A DNA stretch of 64,000 nucleotides from Nostocales cyanobacterium LEGE 11386 (GTDB lineage Bacteria; Cyanobacteriota; Cyanobacteriia; Cyanobacteriales; Nostocaceae). The stretch lies in contig JADEXK010000020.1 in assembly GCA_015207155.1 (NCBI GenBank), forward strand, positions 19,805-83,804, in the 5' to 3' direction. Position 1 is the first letter of the stretch; each line of letters begins with the position of its first letter. Both the position numbers and the translations under genes were made by a program. The notes beneath the pieces were generated by a model. The model ran no database searches. It saw only the letters and a program-made list of their open reading frames with translations, and was not told the origin of the DNA. Positions 47,036 to 55,852 of this stretch are shown here, piece after piece.

Positions 47036-48229
47036 ATGACTTCAGTTTCTCCTCACAAAAAAGCCAAAGCCCTCAAATCTACTAGCCGTCGCCCTGCTAA
47101 AGAACTTTGTAGCGAGTGCGGACTGTGTGATACATACTATATTCACTATGTCAAGGAAGCTTGCGCCTTTATTAATCAGCAGATAGGCGACTTGGAAGAA
47201 CAAACCCACAGGCGATCGCGTGATCTAGATAACGAAAATGAACTCTACTTTGGTGTTCATCAAGACATGATGGCAGCCCGGAAACAACAGCCCATCGCAG
47301 GCGCTCAATGGACGGGTATTGTTAGTAGTATTGCCATTGAAATGCTGAATCGCGGCTTAGTTGAAGGTGTGGTTTGTGTGCAAAACACCAAAGAAGACCG
47401 CTTTCAACCCATGCCTGTTATCGCCCGTACCCCAGAAGAAATACTGGCAGCTAGGGTAAATAAACCAACATTATCGCCCAACCTTTCTGTTTTGGAACAG
47501 ATAGAGCAATCAGGGATGAAGCGATTATTGGTGATTGGTGTGGGTTGCCAAATTCAAGCGCTCAGGGCTGTAGAAAAACAACTAGGGTTAGAAAAGCTGT
47601 ATGTTTTAGGTACACCTTGCGTAGATAATGTTACCCGCGCCGGGCTGCAAAAGTTCTTAGAAACCACCAGCCGATCGCCAAAGACAGTGGTACATTATGA
47701 ATTCATGCAAGACTTCCGGGTGCATTTCAAACATGAGGATGGTTCCACGGAAACAGTGCCATTCTTTGGTTTGAAGACTAATAAACTCAAAGATGTCTTT
47801 GCGCCTTCCTGTATGAGTTGCTTTGATTACGTCAACTCCCTGGCAGATTTGGTTGTCGGTTATATGGGCGCACCTTTCGGCTGGCAGTGGATTGTGGTGA
47901 GAAATGATACAGGAAAGGAAATGTTGGACTTGGTGCAAGACCAGTTAGATACCCAGCCTGTAATGTCCCAAGGAAACCGGAAAGAAGCGGTGCAGCAAAG
48001 TATTCCTGCTTACGATCAGGGTGTGACTTTGCCGATGTGGGCGGCGAAGCTTATGGGTGTGGTGATTGAGAGGATTGGGCCTAAGGGTTTGGAGTATGCC
48101 CGGTTTTCCATTGATTCGCACTTTACGCGGAATTATTTGTATGTGAAGCGGAATCATCCGGAAAAGTTGGCGGAGCATGTGCCGGAGTTTGCGAAGCGGA
48201 TTGTGGGGCAGTATAAGTTACCGGAGTAG
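47036..48229 (+). CDS. bciB: Ferredoxin-type 8-vinyl reductase BciB (F420-hydrogenase beta-subunit family)
   Basis: 397 residues. It reduces the 8-vinyl group of divinyl (proto)chlorophyllide in chlorophyll synthesis in cyanobacteria that lack BciA. Iron-sulphur cysteines are visible in KELCSECGLCDTYYIHYVKE and VFAPSCMSCFDYVNSLADLV. The FrhB/FdhB family core motifs LVIGVGCQIQALRAVEKQLG and YVLGTPCVDN are present, as is VVGYMGAPFGWQWIVVRND. A paralogue family member (7-hydroxymethyl chlorophyll a reductase) is the main alternative. Monocistronic. Confidence 0.85.
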   Translation: MTSVSPHKKAKALKSTSRRPAKELCSECGLCDTYYIHYVKEACAFINQQIGDLEEQTHRRSRDLDNENELYFGVHQDMMAARKQQPIAGAQWTGIVSSIAIEMLNRGLVEGVVCVQNTKEDRFQPMPVIARTPEEILAARVNKPTLSPNLSVLEQIEQSGMKRLLVIGVGCQIQALRAVEKQLGLEKLYVLGTPCVDNVTRAGLQKFLETTSRSPKTVVHYEFMQDFRVHFKHEDGSTETVPFFGLKTNKLKDVFAPSCMSCFDYVNSLADLVVGYMGAPFGWQWIVVRNDTGKEMLDLVQDQLDTQPVMSQGNRKEAVQQSIPAYDQGVTLPMWAAKLMGVVIERIGPKGLEYARFSIDSHFTRNYLYVKRNHPEKLAEHVPEFAKRIVGQYKLPE

Positions 48230-48235
48230 AATCTC

Positions 48236-48285
48236 ACGCAAAGGCGCAAAGACGCAAAGGTAAAAAGTTTCTTTGCGTCTTGAGT
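48236..48285. repeat. Dispersed CACGCAAAGGCGCAAAG repeat
   Basis: CACGCAAAGGCGCAAAGACG lies just after the bciB stop, with an inverted copy at 48664-48704 in which the next gene starts, and another at 53477-53515. It may fold with the CTTTGCGTCTTG at 48270-48281. Confidence 0.65.
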
Positions 48286-48293
48286 GTCAAGTT

Positions 48294-48671
48294 TTATAAC
48301 TTATTGACTACGCGGGAAATACCATCTTTGATGAGGCAGGCTCCGAAGTTGATGAGTAAGCCAAGGCGTTTATTAGCAATAGTTAGGTAGGTGAGTAATT
48401 GCTTTTTATGGACTGGGTGAACTGCTTCTACTGATTTAAGTTCGATAATTACCTTGTCTTCAACAATGAGGTCTGCACGAAAACCTAACTCTAAATGTAC
48501 ACCCTCATACACAATGGGTATGGGTTGCTGCCTTGTTACTGTCAACCCCCGCTTTCCCAACTCATAAGCTAGAACTGCTTCATAAACAGATTCCAACAAC
48601 CCAGGCCCCAACCTTACATGAACCTTGAAGGCAGCATCCACAATCACCTTCGCGATTTCATTCTCATTCAT
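48294..48671 (-). CDS. GxxExxY protein (PD-(D/E)XK-like fold)
   Basis: 125 residues from ATG 48669-48671 (MNENEIAKVIVDAAFKVHVRLG); upstream codons are repeat sequence. The signature LGPGLLESVYEAVLAYEL gives the family its name. GFRADLIVEDKVIIELKSVEAV shows the D...E-K nuclease-like core. Function is not established; the fold suggests nucleic-acid binding or cleavage. Its 5' end and any ribosome binding site lie within a CACGCAAAG repeat copy. Confidence 0.88.
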   Translation of the reverse strand: MNENEIAKVIVDAAFKVHVRLGPGLLESVYEAVLAYELGKRGLTVTRQQPIPIVYEGVHLELGFRADLIVEDKVIIELKSVEAVHPVHKKQLLTYLTIANKRLGLLINFGACLIKDGISRVVNKL

Positions 48672-48713
48672 CTTTCTTTGCGCCTTTGCGACTTTGCGTG
48701 TCACAATCTTAAC

Positions 48714-49946
48714 TCATGTAACCTGCGACACCGCCACCATCGCCGCCTCTAGTGCGATCGCTACATGAGTCCAATGAGTCCCCCCTTGGCAATAAACCAC
48801 ATAAGGCTCTCTTAAAGGCCCATCCGCCGAAAACTCCAAAGTACTCCCCTCAATAAATGTCCCCCCAGCCATGATTACCTGGCTCTCATATCCCGGTATG
48901 TTATCGGGTATCGGCTCTAGGTAAGAACCCACAGGTGAATGCTGCTGTATCGCCTTACAGAAAGCAATTAACTTAGCAGCAGAACCCAATTTAATCGCCT
49001 GAATTACGTCCCCACGGGGTGCTAAAGGTGCGGGATTTACCGGATACCCCAATTTATCAAACACATACCCAGTTAAATGAGTCCCCTTCATCGCCTCCCC
49101 TACCATCTGGGGAGCTAAAAATAAGCCTTGGAAGAGCAAACGATTTTGGTCAAAGGTCGCACCCCCATAACTACCAATACCAGGAGCAGTTAACCGACAA
49201 GCGGCTGCTTCTACTAAATCAGCACGACCAGCAACATAACCGCCAGCATTGACAATTGTCCCGCCAGGATTTTTAATCAATGACCCCGCCATTAAGTCAG
49301 CACCGACATCTGTAGGTTCCCTGGTTTCAATAAATTCGCCGTAACAATTATCTACAAAGCAGACTGTGTTGGGGTTTTGCTGTTTAACTAAATGAACGAT
49401 TTTTTCTATATCGGCAATTGATAAACTCGGTCGCCAGGAATAGCCGCAAGAGCGCTGAATTAACACTAAACGCGTATTATCAGCCACACTTTTAGATAAG
49501 GTTTGCCAATCTATAGTTCCTGCTGGGGTTAGCTCCAATTGACGGTAATTTATGCCAAACTCAATAAGAGAACCTTGACCTTTTCCCCGTAAACCAATGA
49601 CTTCTTCGAGCGTATCGTAAGGAGAACCGACAACTGCTAACATTTCATCTCCAGGACGGAGAACACCAAATAAAGCACAGGCGATCGCATGAGTTCCAGA
49701 AACAAACTGCACTCGCACAGCCGCAGCTTCAGCACCCATGACTTCGGCAAAAACTTTATCTAAAGTTTCTCGTCCTAAATCATCGTGTCCATAACCACTT
49801 ACACCAGCAAAATGGTGTGCGCCTACACGGTGATTACGAAAGGCATCTAAGACTCTTTTGAGATTATGCTTGACCTGAGTGTCAATTCCAGAAAAAATCT
49901 CTATCAGTGCCTGTTCTGCTTGTTGCAGCTGTTCCAAGCTGTTCAT
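48714..49946 (-). CDS. Methionine gamma-lyase family PLP enzyme (aluminium-resistance protein type)
   Basis: 410 residues from ATG 49944-49946 (MNSLEQLQQAEQALIEIFSG), with AGAGGA just upstream; the TTG five codons earlier contains that ribosome site and is rejected. Fold-type I PLP enzyme: RVQFVSGTHAIACALFGVLRPGDEM binds the cofactor, VCFVDNCYGEFIE holds the conserved Asp, and the Schiff-base Lys is in AGSLIKNPGGTIVNAGGYVAG. Older annotation calls this family aluminium resistance protein; the true substrate is unclear. Confidence 0.88.
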   Translation of the reverse strand: MNSLEQLQQAEQALIEIFSGIDTQVKHNLKRVLDAFRNHRVGAHHFAGVSGYGHDDLGRETLDKVFAEVMGAEAAAVRVQFVSGTHAIACALFGVLRPGDEMLAVVGSPYDTLEEVIGLRGKGQGSLIEFGINYRQLELTPAGTIDWQTLSKSVADNTRLVLIQRSCGYSWRPSLSIADIEKIVHLVKQQNPNTVCFVDNCYGEFIETREPTDVGADLMAGSLIKNPGGTIVNAGGYVAGRADLVEAAACRLTAPGIGSYGGATFDQNRLLFQGLFLAPQMVGEAMKGTHLTGYVFDKLGYPVNPAPLAPRGDVIQAIKLGSAAKLIAFCKAIQQHSPVGSYLEPIPDNIPGYESQVIMAGGTFIEGSTLEFSADGPLREPYVVYCQGGTHWTHVAIALEAAMVAVSQVT

Positions 49947-50030
49947 TAGTTCCTCTTTCAAAAAAATTATAGATATGCGGATTTTTCAATCGCGCAGATT
50001 AGGCTGGACAATTTCAATTCGGGTTATTGC

Positions 50031-50849
50031 ATGACAATTGCTACTTCAACTAAACCTCAAATTAATTGGGTAAATACCCTATTTTTCATTGGTCTGCACA
50101 TCGGCGCTCTTTTTGCTTTTGTTCCTAGTAACTTTAGCTGGAATGCCGTTGGTGTGGGTTTCTTTCTCTATTGGGTGACTGGTGGTCTAGGCGTTACCCT
50201 AGGATTTCACCGGTTGGTAACTCACCGCAGTTTTCAGACTCCCAAATGGCTTGAGTATTTCTTGGTTTTTTGCGGGACGTTGGCCTGTCAAGGAGGGCCA
50301 ATTGAGTGGGTAGGTACACATCGCATTCATCATTTACATTCTGATACCGAACCAGATCCCCATGATTCCAATAAAGGCTTCTGGTGGAGTCACATGGGTT
50401 GGTTAATTTATCATTCTCCCTCTCACGCTGACGTTCCTCGCTTCACCAAAGACATTGCCGAAGACCCAGTTTATCAGTTTTTACAGAAATATTTCATTTT
50501 GATCCAGGTGGCTCTGGGTTTATTACTCATGTACCTTGGTGGCTGGTCTTTCGTGGTTTGGGGAATCTTTGCTCGCATTGTCTGGGTTTACCACTGTACT
50601 TGGTTGGTGAACAGCGCTACCCACAAATTTGGTTATCGCACTCATGATTCAGGCGATCGCTCAACTAACTGCTGGTGGGTCGCCGTGCTAGTGTTTGGTG
50701 AAGGCTGGCATAATAACCACCATGCTTATCAATACTCAGCTCGTCACGGGCTGGAATGGTGGGAAATCGATTTAACTTGGATGACAATTCAACTGCTGCA
50801 AGTACTTGGTCTGGCTACTAATGTGAAATTGGCAGACAAAAAGCAGTAA
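50031..50849 (+). CDS. desC: Acyl-lipid delta-9 fatty acid desaturase DesC
   Basis: 272 residues. It puts the first double bond into membrane fatty acids. Three histidine boxes are present: HRLVTHRSF, HRIHHLHSD and HNNHHAYQYSARHGLEWW. Membrane segments flank the first and second boxes (LFFIGLHIGALFAFVPSNF and LIQVALGLLLMYLGGWSFVVWGIF). First of three desaturase genes in line. A long hairpin follows 18 bases after the stop. Confidence 0.93.
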   Translation: MTIATSTKPQINWVNTLFFIGLHIGALFAFVPSNFSWNAVGVGFFLYWVTGGLGVTLGFHRLVTHRSFQTPKWLEYFLVFCGTLACQGGPIEWVGTHRIHHLHSDTEPDPHDSNKGFWWSHMGWLIYHSPSHADVPRFTKDIAEDPVYQFLQKYFILIQVALGLLLMYLGGWSFVVWGIFARIVWVYHCTWLVNSATHKFGYRTHDSGDRSTNCWWVAVLVFGEGWHNNHHAYQYSARHGLEWWEIDLTWMTIQLLQVLGLATNVKLADKKQ

Positions 50850-50866
50850 TTTCCTTGCTTCATGGT

Positions 50867-50902
50867 CAATAGTGGATAAATTACAGAATTTATTCACTAT
50901 TG
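50867..50902. terminator. 16-bp stem hairpin after desC
   Basis: CAATAGTGGATAAATT pairs with AATTTATTCACTATTG (one G-U pair) around ACAG. There is no U-tract, so it may stabilise the desC 3' end or pause transcription and may not terminate it. Confidence 0.5.
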
Positions 50903-51092
50903 GCGAAAAAGTAATTTCTACCAGCAACTAATAACCATTCACACTCTCAGAAAATATCGACCATAGCTACTAAAAATAGTGCATTTGTATAGCTTAGGTT
51001 GCTATAATCCGAGACGCTAATGTTAAGAAATTTTGCGGCAAGTCGCTTTTTTTGGTGACTTGGCAGTCAAGCGTGTTGTTTTCCAGGTGTTC

Positions 51093-52145
51093 ATGACTAC
51101 ATCAATAATCAACAGCCAGAAACTAGGTGACGACCTTAGCGATCCCAACCTGAAGTTAAAAGATATTATCAAAAGCTTGCCACGGGAATGTTTTCAGCAG
51201 AACCGTCGTAAAGCTTGGACACAAGCACTACTCAGTGTCTTTATGGTTGGCTTGGGCTACTTTTTTCTGGCAATCAGTCCTTGGTTTCTCTTGCCCCTAG
51301 CTTGGATTTTTACGGGCACTGCTTTAACAGGATTTTTTGTAATTGGCCATGATTGTGGTCACAGATCTTTTGCCAAACGTCGTTGGGTAAATGATTTAGT
51401 AGGGCACATATTTATGATGCCTTTAATTTATCCCTTTCACAGTTGGCGGATTAAGCATAACTATCACCATACTCATACCAATAAGTTGGATGAGGATAAT
51501 GCTTGGCATCCTATTAGAACACACGTGTTTGCAAATTGGACTTTCTTACAACAGTTTGCCTTTGAAGGATTCATGCGTAAGCGCCTGTGGTGGGTAGGTT
51601 CCATTGGACATTGGGCAGTAGTGCATTTTGACTGGCGGAAATTCAAAACCAAAGACCAATCAAGTGTAAAGCTATCTGTGGCTGTAGTAGTTGTGTTTGC
51701 CGCGATCGCTTTTCCTCTGCTGATTGCTACAACTGGTATTTGGGGATTTGTCAAGTTTTGGCTACTGCCCTGGATGGTTTACCATTTTTGGATGAGTACC
51801 TTCACCATCGTTCACCACACTGCCGCAGATGTTCCTTTTGCAGCAGCAAACAAGTGGAATGAGGCTCTAGCACAGCTATTTGGTACCATTCATTGTGATT
51901 ATCCCCATTGGGTAGAAATCCTGTGTCATGATATCAATGTTCATGTTCCTCATCACATTTCTACTGCTATTCCTTCTTATAATTTGCGGCTGGCCTATAG
52001 CAGCATCAAGGAAAATTGGCAGCCTTATCTACACGATGAATGTCAGTTTTCTTGGTCTTTAATGAAGCAAATTACAGACCAGTGCCAACTATACAAAACT
52101 GATGTTGGTTATAAGTCTTTTAAAGAATATTACGCAGAACAATAA
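51093..52145 (+). CDS. desA: Acyl-lipid delta-12 fatty acid desaturase DesA
   Basis: 350 residues from ATG 51093 (MTTSIINSQKLGDDLSDPN); a TTG at 51033 is less likely. It makes linoleic acid from oleic acid in membrane lipids. Histidine boxes are GHDCGHRSFAKRRW, HNYHHTHTNKLDEDN and HVPHHISTAIPSYN. Hydrophobic helices lie before box 1 and after box 2. Shares the core with DesB downstream (DCGH-SF, KW-ND). A strong hairpin terminator follows, so desB is probably a separate transcript. Confidence 0.94.
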   Translation: MTTSIINSQKLGDDLSDPNLKLKDIIKSLPRECFQQNRRKAWTQALLSVFMVGLGYFFLAISPWFLLPLAWIFTGTALTGFFVIGHDCGHRSFAKRRWVNDLVGHIFMMPLIYPFHSWRIKHNYHHTHTNKLDEDNAWHPIRTHVFANWTFLQQFAFEGFMRKRLWWVGSIGHWAVVHFDWRKFKTKDQSSVKLSVAVVVVFAAIAFPLLIATTGIWGFVKFWLLPWMVYHFWMSTFTIVHHTAADVPFAAANKWNEALAQLFGTIHCDYPHWVEILCHDINVHVPHHISTAIPSYNLRLAYSSIKENWQPYLHDECQFSWSLMKQITDQCQLYKTDVGYKSFKEYYAEQ

Positions 52146-52180
52146 ACATTGCTGCAAATAGATTTTCTATGAGCAACTCA

Positions 52181-52208
52181 CGCTCTTGCAATCACAAGAG
52201 CGTTTATT
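52181..52208 (+). terminator. Hairpin terminator after desA
   Basis: CGCTCTTG pairs perfectly with CAAGAGCG around a six-base loop, followed by TTTATTGT. It starts 35 bases after the desA stop. Confidence 0.75.
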
Positions 52209-52340
52209 GTCCTGCAAATTAAATAGATTCTGGTAATTTTTTTAGGTAAATTACCAGAGATTATCTTCTTGTGTATTAGTGCAAGCTGATACTAAAGACA
52301 TTCCAAACAAGTCCGATTTATATCCCATATCAAGAATACA

Positions 52341-53408
52341 GTGCAATCAAAATCCATAACTTTCAATAATCCTGATGACTGTGAACCATCTGAGGATACA
52401 ACCAAACTTCCCTTTACTCTTCAGGATTTGAAAGCTGCAATACCTGCTGAATGCTTTCAGCCAAGTGTGACAAAATCCCTATTTTACTTCTTGCGCGACA
52501 TCCTCATCATCAGTCTGCTTTATGCAGTCGCTAATTATCTGGATTCTTGGTATTTTTGGCCCATTTTCTGGGTTATGCAAGGAACAATGTTTTGGGCTTT
52601 GTTTGTAGTCGGACATGACTGCGGACACCAATCTTTTTCTAAGCAGAAATGGCTCAATGATTTGATTGGGCATTTATCTCACACACCAATCCTAGTTCCT
52701 TATCACGGTTGGAGAATTAGTCATAGAACTCACCACAAAAATACTGGCAATATCGATAATGATGAAAGCTGGTATCCTGTGACAGAATCACAATATAAGG
52801 AAATGCCATTCCTGCAAAAGATCGGTCGATATTATGTTTTCCTTTTGGCTTATCCAGTGTACTTGTTCAAGCGTTCTCCTAACAAAGAAGGCTCTCACTT
52901 TTCGCCTAATAGCCCACTTTTTAAACCATCAGAAAAATGGGATATCATCACTAGCACTGTACTCTGGATTGGTATGGTAGGCTTGCTAGGTTTCTTCACC
53001 TATCAATGGGGTTGGATGTGGTTGCTCAAATACTACGCTATACCCTACATTGTGTTTGTAATTTGGCTAGACTTGGTGACCTTTTTGCATCATACTGAGC
53101 AAGATATTCCCTGGTATCGTGGCGAAGATTGGACTTTTCTGAAAGGTGCAATTTCTAGTATTGATAGAGATTACGGTTTGGTGAATCACATCCATCACGA
53201 TATCGGTACTCATGTTGCTCACCATATTTTCCTCAACATTCCGCATTACAATTTGCTGAAGGCGACGGAGGCGATTAAACCGGTGATGGGTGAATACTTC
53301 CGCAAGTCTGAGGAACCTATTTGGCAATCTTTACGGCGTTCTGCTATTAGTTGTCATTTTGTTCCGGATACAGGTAGTAAGGTTTATTACACCTCGAAGA
53401 ATAAATAA
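52341..53408 (+). CDS. desB: Acyl-lipid omega-3 (delta-15) fatty acid desaturase DesB
   Basis: 355 residues from GTG 52341 (VQSKSITFNNPDDCEPSED). It adds the omega-3 double bond, a step linked to cold acclimation in cyanobacteria. Histidine boxes are GHDCGHQSFSKQKW, HRTHHKNTGNIDNDESWY and HVAHHIFLNIPHYNL. Called omega-3 and not delta-12 because of HRTHHKNTG and the position after desC-desA. It is third in the desaturase row; a repeat-derived terminator follows. Confidence 0.92.
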   Translation: MQSKSITFNNPDDCEPSEDTTKLPFTLQDLKAAIPAECFQPSVTKSLFYFLRDILIISLLYAVANYLDSWYFWPIFWVMQGTMFWALFVVGHDCGHQSFSKQKWLNDLIGHLSHTPILVPYHGWRISHRTHHKNTGNIDNDESWYPVTESQYKEMPFLQKIGRYYVFLLAYPVYLFKRSPNKEGSHFSPNSPLFKPSEKWDIITSTVLWIGMVGLLGFFTYQWGWMWLLKYYAIPYIVFVIWLDLVTFLHHTEQDIPWYRGEDWTFLKGAISSIDRDYGLVNHIHHDIGTHVAHHIFLNIPHYNLLKATEAIKPVMGEYFRKSEEPIWQSLRRSAISCHFVPDTGSKVYYTSKNK

Positions 53409-53446
53409 ATTGCCTCGCAGACCAGAAATCTGGGGTTATATAAATG

Positions 53447-53472
53447 AAGTCCGTGTAAGCGGGCTTTTTTTT
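53447..53472 (+). terminator. Repeat-derived terminator after desB
   Basis: AGTCCG pairs with CGGGCT (one G-U) and is followed by nine T residues. The hairpin is part of the dispersed CAGACCAGAAATCTGG... CCGCGTAGGCGGG-type element, so a repeat copy is acting as a plausible terminator. Confidence 0.65.
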
Positions 53473-53597
53473 GTTTCACGCAAAGGCGCAGAGGCGCATA
53501 GAAGAGAACGCAAGGGAAATTAAGACAACTGGTGTATAGGTATTGAGGAATAGTCAGGTTACTATAAATTTAAAGTGAACTATATCTGAAAAGTTGT

Positions 53598-54152
53598 ATG
53601 ACTCTCACTATTAAAGATGTAGAAAGACTACAACAAAAGCTACAAGAAGATGAGCAGGACTACCAAATAGAACTGCAAGAAGGAAATATTTTAGTTATGG
53701 GGCCATCGGATATTGAGTCTAGTGAAATCGGCGCTGAGTTGATCAGATTATTAGGTAATTGGATAAAACCTCGGAAACTTGGCCGAATATTTGACTCAAG
53801 CGGTGGGTTTGTTATGCCAAATACAGATTTACGCGCTCCTGATGTTTCTTTTGTAGCGGCGGCGAGACTGAAGCGCACTGTGAGAGATTTTGGTCAGTTA
53901 GTACCTGATTTGGTTGTAGAAATAAAATCGAAAACAGATAGAATTTCTAAGTTAGAAGATAAAGTTAAGTTATTTTTAGAATTAGGTGCAAAAGTAGGAA
54001 TATTAATTAATCCTGATGAGTTAACTGTGAGCGTATATCGTCTTAATGGTGATGTTGAAGTTTTAACAGGTGATGATAAGTTAACTATTAATGAGTTATT
54101 CCCTGGTTGGGAAATTGTTATTTCTGAATTATGGCCGCCTGTATTTGAGTAA
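53598..54152 (+). CDS. Uma2-family (DUF820) putative endonuclease
   Basis: 184 residues, full length for Uma2. PD-(D/E)XK-type fold: LRAPDVSFVAAARLKRTVRD holds the Asp and LVPDLVVEIKSKTDR the E-x-K pair. It begins MTLTIKDVERLQQKLQEDEQD. Such genes are abundant and mobile in cyanobacteria and their function is unproven. No toxin or antitoxin partner is seen beside it. A truncated relative is at 62288-62518. Confidence 0.9.
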   Translation: MTLTIKDVERLQQKLQEDEQDYQIELQEGNILVMGPSDIESSEIGAELIRLLGNWIKPRKLGRIFDSSGGFVMPNTDLRAPDVSFVAAARLKRTVRDFGQLVPDLVVEIKSKTDRISKLEDKVKLFLELGAKVGILINPDELTVSVYRLNGDVEVLTGDDKLTINELFPGWEIVISELWPPVFE

Positions 54153-54281
54153 TTAAAATCGCTAAGAATTAGGAATATATTTTGCGGCATGATGAAGGCT
54201 CTCTTAAAAATTGTTATGGAAATTTTTAAAGATACACTTGAAGCTCGATAACCTACTAAGTCGAACTCAGGTTAAAATGTA

Positions 54282-55301
54282 ATGGAATTGGACGTAACGA
54301 TCGCAGCAAAGTTTATTCAATTGGTGTTAAATTGCATCAATCAAGAATATCCACATAATAATATATTCTGGTTTGAAAGCGATGAGGATATTAAGCCGCC
54401 ACGCCAACTAACACCAGCTTTTTATGGTTGTTTGGATTGGCATTCAGCCGTACATGGACACTGGTTGCTCGTACGTTTAGCTCGTTATTTTCCTGAAGCT
54501 GATTTTCAAGCAAAAGTGAGGGAAGCATTAGCACTCAGCTTTACCCATGAGAAAATTCAAGGAGAGATTTTCCATTTAAAGCGACATCCCTTTTTTGAAT
54601 GTCCTTATGGTTTTGCATGGTTTTTACAACTCACCGGAGAATTGCGCGAATGGACTGATCCCGAAGCAAAAGAATGGTTAGCTGTGCTGGAATCTCTAGA
54701 AACATTGGTTGTAAATAATTTCCATTGCTGGTTGCAAAGGCTAGAAATTCCAGATCGTACCGGGGCGCATTTTAACACAGCGTTGCCACTAGGTATGACA
54801 CTAGATTGGTCACGAATCACAAATAATCAGGACTTTGTTCACCAAATTGCTATTAAAGCTAGAAAATTCTATTTGAATGATCAGAATTATCCATTGCATT
54901 TCGAGCCACTAGGCTATGATTTTGTCTCTCCTGGACTGGCTGAAGCTGACCTGATGCGACGAGTTCTTTCACCAATAGATTTTGCTAATTGGCTGACTCA
55001 TTTTCTCCCTCAGTTACTTACTGAAGAACAAAGACACTGGTTAGCACCTGTACAAGTCACTAACCCTAACGACTTTTTACAATCTCATTTTCGCGGTCTT
55101 AATCTTAGTCGTGCTTGGATGATGGAAGGTATAATTTCAGGGTTGCCGATTGATGATTGTCGAGTTGATGTACTTCGTTGTGCTGCTGATTTACATCGTC
55201 AGTTTGGGCTAATCGATGTCGCAGATGAACATTATTCCAGTAGTCATTGGTTAGGGACGTTTGCGGTTTATCTCGTAACTGCGCGTGGATTATTTCAGTA
55301 A
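54282..55301 (+). CDS. DUF2891 protein
   Basis: 339 residues, soluble. Conserved-looking stretches include FYGCLDWHSAVHGHWLLVRLARYFPEA, HPFFECPYGFAWFLQLTGEL and SPGLAEADLMRRVLSPIDFANWL, with repeated His/Trp. These match the DUF2891 family from memory. Helical, with no signal peptide. The alpha/alpha arrangement hints at a hydrolase-like barrel, but no activity is known. Not obviously in an operon. Confidence 0.8.
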   Translation: MELDVTIAAKFIQLVLNCINQEYPHNNIFWFESDEDIKPPRQLTPAFYGCLDWHSAVHGHWLLVRLARYFPEADFQAKVREALALSFTHEKIQGEIFHLKRHPFFECPYGFAWFLQLTGELREWTDPEAKEWLAVLESLETLVVNNFHCWLQRLEIPDRTGAHFNTALPLGMTLDWSRITNNQDFVHQIAIKARKFYLNDQNYPLHFEPLGYDFVSPGLAEADLMRRVLSPIDFANWLTHFLPQLLTEEQRHWLAPVQVTNPNDFLQSHFRGLNLSRAWMMEGIISGLPIDDCRVDVLRCAADLHRQFGLIDVADEHYSSSHWLGTFAVYLVTARGLFQ

Positions 55302-55368
55302 CACGCTACATGGGACTACAAAAATATGTTGGTTGCTTGCAGGAATTACAGCAATTGCATCTCGGAAA

Positions 55369-55836
55369 CTAGACAAGGTGTTTTTCCAAGAAAAGACTTA
55401 ATGGATCTGGTTGATAATCTCCAAATGGAGGGATTCTATAAAACCCAAATTTTTCATACAGTCCAATGGCCTCTGGTTGATAGATACCTGTTTCTATACG
55501 CAGTGTGTATATATTCGCTTGCTTTGCAGTTAGTTCTATCTGATTCAGAATTTTTTTGCCAATTCCTTTCCCCCTAAAACTGGGTTTAGTATACATGCGC
55601 TTCACTTCTGCGTAACCCTCTGGAAAGTATTTTAAAGCTCCACAGCCAACTGGTTCATTGTCTAATCTGGCAAGGAAAATAGTGACTGATTGATGAAGTA
55701 GATCAGAAATATCAAGACCGTGATTACTCTCAGGAGGATAAAGCGCCGCCAAATAATTATCCAGTTCCTCAATCAATTCCTGAATAGCAGAACAAGTGGG
55801 ATTCTCAGGGGTGATTACTATTTGTGGCACAATCAT
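55369..55836 (-). CDS. GNAT-family N-acetyltransferase
   Basis: 155 residues. The acetyl-CoA site is YTKPSFRGKGIGKKILNQIEL, with the upstream beta strand VGCGALKYFPEGYAEVKRMY and C-terminal YTLRIETGIYQPEAIGLYEKFGFYRI. Substrate cannot be told. It lies 16 bases downstream of proA on the same strand and could be co-transcribed with it. Confidence 0.9.
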   Translation of the reverse strand: MIVPQIVITPENPTCSAIQELIEELDNYLAALYPPESNHGLDISDLLHQSVTIFLARLDNEPVGCGALKYFPEGYAEVKRMYTKPSFRGKGIGKKILNQIELTAKQANIYTLRIETGIYQPEAIGLYEKFGFYRIPPFGDYQPDPLSLFLEKHLV

Positions 55837-55852
55837 TTAACATTCTCCACGA

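Noticed and set aside
55326..55577. 83-codon plus-strand ORF
   Set aside because: It lies antisense to the GNAT gene, which has clear motifs.
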